From contig VNWV01000001.1 of NCBI GenBank assembly GCA_009801085.1, forward strand, positions 6,262,001 through 6,326,000: a stretch of 64,000 nt of DNA, given 5' to 3'. The notes below the pieces were generated by a model. The model was not told where the DNA came from. It worked only from the letters and a program-made list of their open reading frames with translations, and did not search any database. The translations under genes were made by a program, and so were the position numbers. Shown one piece after another: positions 57,756 through 64,000 of the stretch (positions are counted from its first letter, which is position 1; each line of letters opens with the position of its first letter). The stretch is from Lasiodiplodia sp. COLG20 (lineage: Eukaryota > Ascomycota > Dothideomycetes > Botryosphaeriales > Botryosphaeriaceae).

Positions 57756-58273
57756 ACGGTGAGATCAAGCTTCATCTGTGATACGGCGTTCGGCGCATAG
57801 TGTACAACAACCAACGTTGGACTAGTTGTGGAGGGGCAGTTGAGCGTGTTATAGGGAATTGCAGAGCCAGCGAGGTTAGTTGCAATGCTCACGGAAGCAA
57901 GTCCGTTTTGGAGACTTGAATATCTCCAGACCGACTTCTTTATCAGAATGTAGATAGTTGCGCATAGCCAATGAATTTTTCTGTGTCACAGCTGTAGAGA
58001 TGCTGGGCCGGAGAGCTTAGGCCCAAGCTTCCGCGGTGTGCGCGCCTTCCCGTCGCGAACAAAACAACGTGCCTGGCCGCCCTACCATCGCACCTCCCAC
58101 ATCTACTGGCAGCCCGGACCATTAACCCATCATGAGAAAATGCAGATTATGTGGGAGCAATCTGGAACAATAAACTAAAGGCTGCCCAACTATTGTTGAA
58201 AAAAAGGAAGAGAAAAACAAAGGCAATCCCACCTCCACCGCACATCGCATCTTACAGTCCTCCCATCGCGACC
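57756..58273. other. Spacer between CIA30 and APC5
   Basis: About 520 bp between genes in the same direction: 3' UTR, then promoter. No gene. An A-rich run precedes the APC5 start. Confidence 0.45.
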
Positions 58274-61200
58274 ATGGCGCGGTACCTAAATCCTCAGAAG
58301 ATCAGCCTGCTAGTCCTCGCAAAACTGTACTGCGAGGCCTCAGCCCCATCTCCGGCCACCATCCCCATCCTCACCTTCCTCACCTCCCAGCTCATCTCGG
58401 ACAATGCCGCTCCCGGCGGAGGACCCAAGTCCGCCGATGACTGCATCCTTACCCTGAAGCACTTTGAAAAAGTCCTGGCCGCCCATGCATACCTGGTCGG
58501 CGATCCGCACTCGGAAAACAGGGGTGAGACGCTGTACGACGCGTTCCTGGACCGGCTGTGGTGCATCGACAGCCTGGATGCGCTGCACAGCTTCTTCGAC
58601 GGGCTGTCGGAGCTGTTAGGCAAGCCGCCGCGCAACTTCATCTCCTCCACGGAGCGGAAACATCCCCCGCCGCGGATTTTCCTCTCGCGCACCTCGCCGC
58701 TCGGAATATTCGTGCGCCGTGCCCAGCTCGAGTTCGCTCGCCTACAGTTCCACGATGCGAGCAAGCTGTGGCTCGCTCTCGTCAACTACAAGCTGCCAAC
58801 AGCTGATTGGTGGCGGGAGCGGAGGCGTGCGCTGGATGGCCCATCGCAGTCGGGGAAGCCGTACTTTGATGAGAATCTGGTTGGTTTGGGATTGGAAAAG
58901 GAAGACGGGCTGTTTAGAGTGGCATATGGGCAATTGGATGAGATGAGTGAAGAGGAAGGGCTGGCAAGTGTGGACGAGATTGAGAAACTCTTGGCATTCC
59001 AAATCGATCGACTGCAGAGTAAGAGGAAATTGTTCGGGTTTGGAGCCGTCAGATGCTGACTCCCATGCAGAGTACGGCAACCGTGTGCCGGATGATATGA
59101 GAGATCGCTTACGAAATATGCTGGGCCCGACGGCTGCGGTGCCCAGCCTTGCGCATTTCGTCAAGTAAGCACTCATCTGTGCCTAGTTATGGAAGTATGT
59201 GGAGAATCGCTGACCGGTTACAGGTTCTTTGATGCATGGAGAGCAGGCGATTACACGTCCTCTTTCGACAACCTGCATCGTTACTTCGACTACACCATGC
59301 AAACGAGAGACAAGACTTACTACCAGTATGCTCTCCTCCACATGGCTATCCTTCAAGCGGACTTCGGCTGCTTCAGCGAAGCCATTGCTACCATGAACGA
59401 GACCATTGCCACTGCTCGTGAGAACCAGGACATGAGCTGCCTCAACTTCAGCTTGAGCTGGCTGAACCATCTTGCCAAGGCTTATCCAAAGCAAATTAGA
59501 GCATCTGGCTATGGTGGTATGCTGGGCTCTGAACGCGACGGTTTAGCATTCTTGAAGTCAAAGGCAAGGGAGACGAAGATGTGGAGCTTACTGAGCTCAA
59601 CTCTCTTGAGTGAATCCAAGATGCTTCTTTCCAGTGTATGTCAAACCTCATCCACATGGTCAACAAGCTGTCTGATTCGAAAGCAGGGCTCGAGCGTACC
59701 TCGTGCCTTCGAGCACATTTATCAAAGTGCGCATCTTAACGTAGTGCATAACATCAGAAGTAATATTGGTTCCCAGATGTTGATGCAGGCCTCACTATAC
59801 GGCAGACTAGGTTGGATACTAACACTCTCTCCACCTCCTCTTCGATACTGATTGGAGTTTTAGGCGCTACGGACCTCTCCGACGCTGTCTGCGACATACT
59901 CCGTATCTGCTACGGTAACGTATGCCCCATAGAAGACATTCTCCGTTCCACTTGCCACAGCGCATACATTGTAAGGCTTGCAGCCCATACTGAGACTTTG
60001 TGGCTCGCTGACACTTGAATCAGAGATCGCAAGCGGGAGACTATGCAGGAGCATTTGAGATTCTTGATTCCATCAACCAAACAGACCACCGCACCCTCAA
60101 ATTTCATCAGTACATAAGCAATTACGCGGCCCTACTAAAGACGAAGCAAGCTTTGAGAAGGTAAACACCCCAAAAAGGAGACCGATACCACAAGCACGTC
60201 CGCACTTTGGGTAAACTGCACAACACGAGGACTAGACTTGACAGTTATACCTCAAGCTTCCCTCTAACTTTACATCCGATGAGACCACCCACATTGTCAA
60301 CTCAGCACCATGACTAACACCTTATTTCACTCTGTAGATCTGATTTTACCGCCGCGACACATTTTCTTGATGCCTTACACGCCTTCCGTCCCACAGACCC
60401 GGAGGTTTTATACCAACTCTCCATTCTCGAGGTTGATGCGCTTACACGCCGCGGCGACTTCGCCGCCGCATTCGTGCGTGTTGACGAGCTGGCCGCTGAC
60501 CTGAAGGCCGAGGATGCGGATGTCTACCAGCGTGTGCACCTGCTAACGCTCAAGGCCGCGCTATTCGCCAAAGCCGGCGTGCCCGAGAAGGGCTTCAGCG
60601 TGGCAATGCGAGCGGCGAGCGCGGCGCACCGCGCGAGATTGTGGCCGGCGCTGTGGGAGGCACTGGCGGCGGTCCAGGCAATTCTGGTGGAGCTGGGCGA
60701 GTTCCGCGCTGCGAGACGACTGGGTGACGCCATCGCGCCGCTGGCGCTTGAGGCGGGCGATGAGGCGCTGTGCGCGAAGCTGTACCTTGCACTGGCGGAC
60801 TCATGCGTCGGCATCGCCGGCGAGGAGCAGCAGCAGCTACAACACCATCACCAACAACAGCAGCAGCAGCAGCGCGAGGTGGCTCCTTCTTCCTCCAACG
60901 CCCTCAGTACTGCCGCGTCTACCGCCGCAGCGGACGGGAACAGCCCCACTGCTTCATCTTCTGCCAGGAACGAGGGCGGCGGGGCGACGCACCAAAAAAC
61001 GCTCGCCGAAGCGATGCTATTCCTCGAGAAAGCCCGCGACTGCTTCCGCGCCATTGAGGACGTGCGTGGAGAGTGCGAGACTCTGGCCAAGCGTGCGCTA
61101 CTGGAGAAGCTGCGCCCGGCCATGGCTGCGGACGACGGAGGTGGACTCATTCCCGGCGGTGGTGCGTTGGGACACGGGCAGAAGGATGATGCGGCGGCCG

Positions 61201-61283
61201 TGGAGGAGGCGGTGGCGTATATCGGCCGGTACAAGGCCGTCATGGAAGGGGACGGGGCGGCTGCTGCAGAGACCGTGGGGTGA
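58274..61283 (+). CDS. apc5: Anaphase-promoting complex subunit 5
   Basis: Seven exons: 58274-59018, 59071-59164, 59224-59635, 59687-59810, 59864-59970, 60024-60160 and 60338-61283, giving 854 residues. The N-terminal domain starts MARYLNPQKISLLVLAKLYCE. The APC5 core around exons 3-4 has FFDAWRAGDYTSSFDNLHRYFDYTMQ, YYQYALLHMAILQADFGCFSEA and HIYQSAHLNVVHNIRSNIGSQ. C-terminal helical repeats resemble TPRs (AKAGVPEKGFSVAMRAASAAHRA). APC5 is a scaffold of the APC/C ubiquitin ligase that drives anaphase. A Gln/His-rich insert (about 703-717) and a Ser/Ala/Gly-rich insert interrupt the last repeats. The 51-nt intron at 59636-59686 keeps the frame and has no stop. A start upstream at 58151 would add leader-like residues only. 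Confidence 0.92.
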
Positions 61284-61731
61284 TACTGCAGCTAATAGAA
61301 ATGATCAAAGAAGCTTTTCTTCCGGGAAGGCTAAGATTCTGGAGTAGGCGAAGGGTAGTTTTCGAAGTGGATATTTGGAGGGGGGTACAAAAAGTAGAAG
61401 CCTATTAGTCTTGGGCAAAGCAAGCCTCCCAAACTGCCCATCAATTATGGCGCGTATAGTAGACAAAGGGAATGGGTTGGCATTGGTGTACAGTTCTGTC
61501 TGGCGTATGTGTTTTCGCGCACTAGGAGATCGGTAGAAGGAGAGGATCCTGCTCGCGGTATTTTCCCCACTCTCCTTAGATCGGTGACTGGAAACACAAG
61601 TTCAGGGCCCACTTTGAGTTTCTCTCTCGTTTGGCTTCTATGTACAAAAAGGCTGCAGGGTGTGCTCCTTCCCGATTACGCCAAAGGAGAGTAGACGGCG
61701 GCGGTCTTAAACATCCTGGATGAGAGGATAT
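61284..61731. other. Convergent spacer between APC5 and COX6A
   Basis: About 450 bp between two gene ends. No gene. Confidence 0.45.
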
Positions 61732-62791
61732 TTACTCGTCCTTCTTGTGGTAGTTGACCTTGTCGTTCCAGAAGGCGGTCTGTTGAAAGACATATTGTCA
61801 GTTTTTCATGCTGTCACTTTGATAAAAGAAGCTGGCTGCCGTTGCGCTCTTTCCCAACCCGTCTCTGGTGTCGCTGTTCAATCATGCGTTGGACCCTGAT
61901 ATGCGTGCTCACGCCTCAAACGTGCTTCGACCAGTGCTTCTTCTTCTCTTCTTTGCCCCACCACTCTCAAGACAACGACACCCGCAAGGAAGTGAAAAGG
62001 AAAGGAAGGTCGCTCACCTTGTCACCGTCACCCCAGAAGAAGTTCTTGGTGCGGAGGTTCTGGTAGGGGTACTCGGTGCGCTCCTCAAGCGGGGGCGCGT
62101 GGGCCTCGTGCTCCCAGTGCTCGCTCCACAGCCTGTAGGCGTTGGCGCCAGAGATGGCGAGAGCGGGAAGGACGACGCTGAAAAAAGGTAAGGGTTAGTG
62201 GTGAGCCTTTTGGTTTTGGGTGTTCTCATTCAAGGTAAGTCTTGCAACTGCGCTAGAGGTCCTCTCTTCTTTACCCTCTCCTCCCGTCACTTCAATCAGG
62301 CATGAAAACAGGTGAGTGAGCCAAATGTGAGTCAGGACCTCCGGCAGCAGTCGCAGCACTAAAACCTTGGTGCGAGCAGCTCGGTCCAATGGAACGTTGC
62401 CTCGGTGTACTCAAAGGGCAAGACGACGGCAATGGCACTCACTAGATGGACAGCTTGCGCCAGAGGTCTGTATATCACAGGAAATTAGCATCATGAAACT
62501 TCCAATCGCGCGTACGGCATAGCAATCCCTCCTCCCATTGTCAAAAGCACGTCCTGCATCTCCATCCCCCTCTCCTTCCCAAGCTCCCAATGGACAGCGC
62601 CAACCATCACCAAAGCAAAACTATTACGCACCGCTGGTCTCGGCGGCGTGCTGCTTGACGGCAGCGCGCTCGCGGTTGAAGGCGTTGTCAGCAGCACCCT
62701 CGAAGCCGCCCTGGGTAGAGGAGTAGGTGCGGCGGACGACCGGGGTGCGGAGGGCCTGGGTGGAACGGCGGAGGGCAGCGCGGTACAGCAT
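61732..62791 (-). CDS. cox13: Cytochrome c oxidase subunit VIa (Cox13)
   Basis: Four exons: 62632-62791, 62443-62467 (25 nt), 62018-62177 and 61732-61779, giving 130 residues. The N-terminus MLYRAALRRSTQALR is a classic presequence. The core has the single membrane helix WRKLSIYVVLPALAISGANAYRLW and the intermembrane-space part EYPYQNLRTKNFFWGDGDKTAFWNDKVNYH. It is a nuclear-encoded regulatory subunit of complex IV. The tiny second exon splits the helix; phases and family agree. It is divergent from APN2. The window also holds the assembly factor for the same complex (SURF1). Confidence 0.94.
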
Positions 62792-63330
62792 TGTCGCGGT
62801 TTCGATCGGCGACGGTTGGAGTGGAGATGGGTGGGTTGCAGTTACGTGGGGTTGGATGGTGGTGGTTGCGGTTACAAAGCTGCAGGTTCACTATGTGCGG
62901 CTTCTCGGCGCTCCGTCACACCACTTTCCCGTCCTGCCGTTCGCCCCGAACATTCCTGCCTTGGCGCGCCCGGCCCTTTCCGCCCCTCTCTCCGCTCGCT
63001 CGCGTCCCGCCTCTGACGACATCGCTTTCCGCGCAACGCGACTGGTCAGAGCTGTACCCTGGTTCCCGCGGGCTGCTATCTGGACGACGCGTCTACCGCG
63101 TTCACCTCTAATTCGCAGGCAGCGCACACTCACAGACGGCAGCAGCGCAATCGCCGCTCGCTCTGGTCATGCCCTCGCGTCACCATACTCTCCGCCGCGC
63201 TGCGCACAATCACCCACCGTCCGGCTAGTTAACCACGACCACTAGATTACCCCTCCCAGCTTCCCGCATATACCCGTGAAACGCCACGTTCTCCGCCACC
63301 CAAAGTTGCATCAACAACTAATTTGCACAA
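62792..63330. promoter_or_regulatory. Divergent promoter between COX6A and APN2
   Basis: 539 bp between opposite start codons. The COX6A side is GC-rich. No TATA. Open frames overlapping it are shadows. Confidence 0.5.
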
Positions 63331-64000
63331 ATGCCGCCGCTCCGAATCACGACCTGGAACGTCAATGGCATCCGCAATCCTTTCGGCTATCAGCCATGGC
63401 GCGACAAGCGCACCTTCGACGCTATGTTCGACCTGCTTGAAGCAGATATCGTCATTATGCAGGAACTGAAAATCCAGCGGAAGGACTTACGCGACGACAT
63501 GGTGCTGGTGCCTGGGTGGGATTGTTTCTTCAGTCTGCCGAAGCATAAAAAAGGTGGGTAACAGATCGGGTCAGATGGGATAGAATTGCTTGTTGTGCAC
63601 AAATTTGCATGCAGTGCTGGATGCTGAATGAGATACAGGCTATTCTGGTGTCGCAATCTACACTCGCACTTCCCGCTGCGCTCCCATCCGCGCTGAAGAG
63701 GGTGTCCTCGGCGTCCTGTGCCCGCCAGGGTCCTCGACCACATACCGCGACCTTCCCCCGGACCAACACATCGGCGGGTACCCTACAGAAGAGCAGATAG
63801 ACACGGCTGGTGGTGTCGATCCTGCAGCACTAGATGCTGAGGGCCGCTGTGTGGTCCTTGAGTTCCCGGCCTTCGTTCTACTAGGAGTGTACAGCCCAGC
63901 GAACAGCAACGGTCTCCGCGATGACTTTCGGTACGCATTTTTCAGCGCGTTGGACGCTCGTATACGAAATCTCACGCGCCAAGGGAAGCGTGTCATTCTG
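63331..64000 (+). CDS. apn2: AP endonuclease 2, 5' part (cut by window end)
   Basis: Exons 63331-63553 and 63639 to beyond 64000; 194 complete codons are inside. The EEP (exonuclease-endonuclease-phosphatase) fold starts at once: RITTWNVNGIRNPF with N10, then ADIVIMQELKIQ with the metal ligand E45, and GYSGVAIYTR after the intron. VVLEFPAFVLLGVYSPANS is the central strand region with the Tyr of the active site. It cleaves DNA at abasic sites in base-excision repair. Motifs and length so far favour APN2 over the bacterial-type ExoIII or APE1. The C-terminal zinc finger of APN2 would lie outside the window. Confidence 0.9.

Overview
The window is nuclear DNA from a filamentous ascomycete (Pezizomycotina; a dothideomycete is my best guess, by inference only). 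The reasons are: genes split by many short introns (mostly 50-100 nt, GT-AG, with CTAAC or CTGAC branch points), tight spacing on both strands, typical fungal protein families, and an 8 kb AT-rich block with the signature of repeat-induced point mutation (RIP). I rebuilt exon structures by joining splice sites whose phases agree and whose products match the families. Those joins are inference, not transcript evidence.

Layout. 1-2310: gene-poor, relatively AT-rich. 2.3-5.6 kb: a 2OG-Fe(II) oxygenase and a UBX protein, convergent. 7.0-10.7 kb: Rac GTPase and the ribosome-biogenesis protein CMS1. 10.9-17.1 kb: CENP-T, SURF1, a VMA22-like V-ATPase assembly factor and deoxyribose-phosphate aldolase, tightly packed. 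18-25.5 kb: ribosomal protein eS27, the twin-CX9C protein MIX17, divergent uS4 and eL21 genes, and Rho3 GTPase. 25.8-34.3 kb: a nested transposon island. A chromodomain-bearing Ty3/gypsy LTR retrotransposon (26302-33293) sits inside a Tc1/mariner-like DNA transposon bounded by perfect 45-bp inverted repeats; its interior is destroyed by RIP-type mutation. 34.7-41.3 kb: splicing factor CWC25, COP9 signalosome subunit CSN2 and an OTU deubiquitinase. 41.3-42.9 kb: MITE-bearing spacer. 42.9-48.9 kb: SNX3, a DUF7704 membrane protein and a Rim4-like RRM protein. 49.7-54.5 kb: a sodium:solute symporter and SAICAR synthetase. 55.3-64 kb: a Rim2-type mitochondrial carrier, CIA30, APC5, COX6A (Cox13), and the 5' part of the AP endonuclease APN2, which runs off the window.

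Most genes are conserved housekeeping genes. Several serve mitochondrial respiration (SURF1 and COX6A for cytochrome oxidase, CIA30 for complex I, MIX17, the nucleotide carrier). Two serve chromosome segregation (CENP-T, APC5). Two are Rho-family switches of polarity (Rac, Rho3). No secondary-metabolite cluster, CRISPR array or tRNA gene was recognised. The unusual content is the nested RIP-mutated island, a family of 85-bp near-perfect palindromic MITEs scattered in intergenic DNA, and some odd splicing: three consecutive microexons in Rho3, an exon made only of ATG in eS27, two predicted GC-AG introns, and an apparent 35-nt intron in CENP-T.
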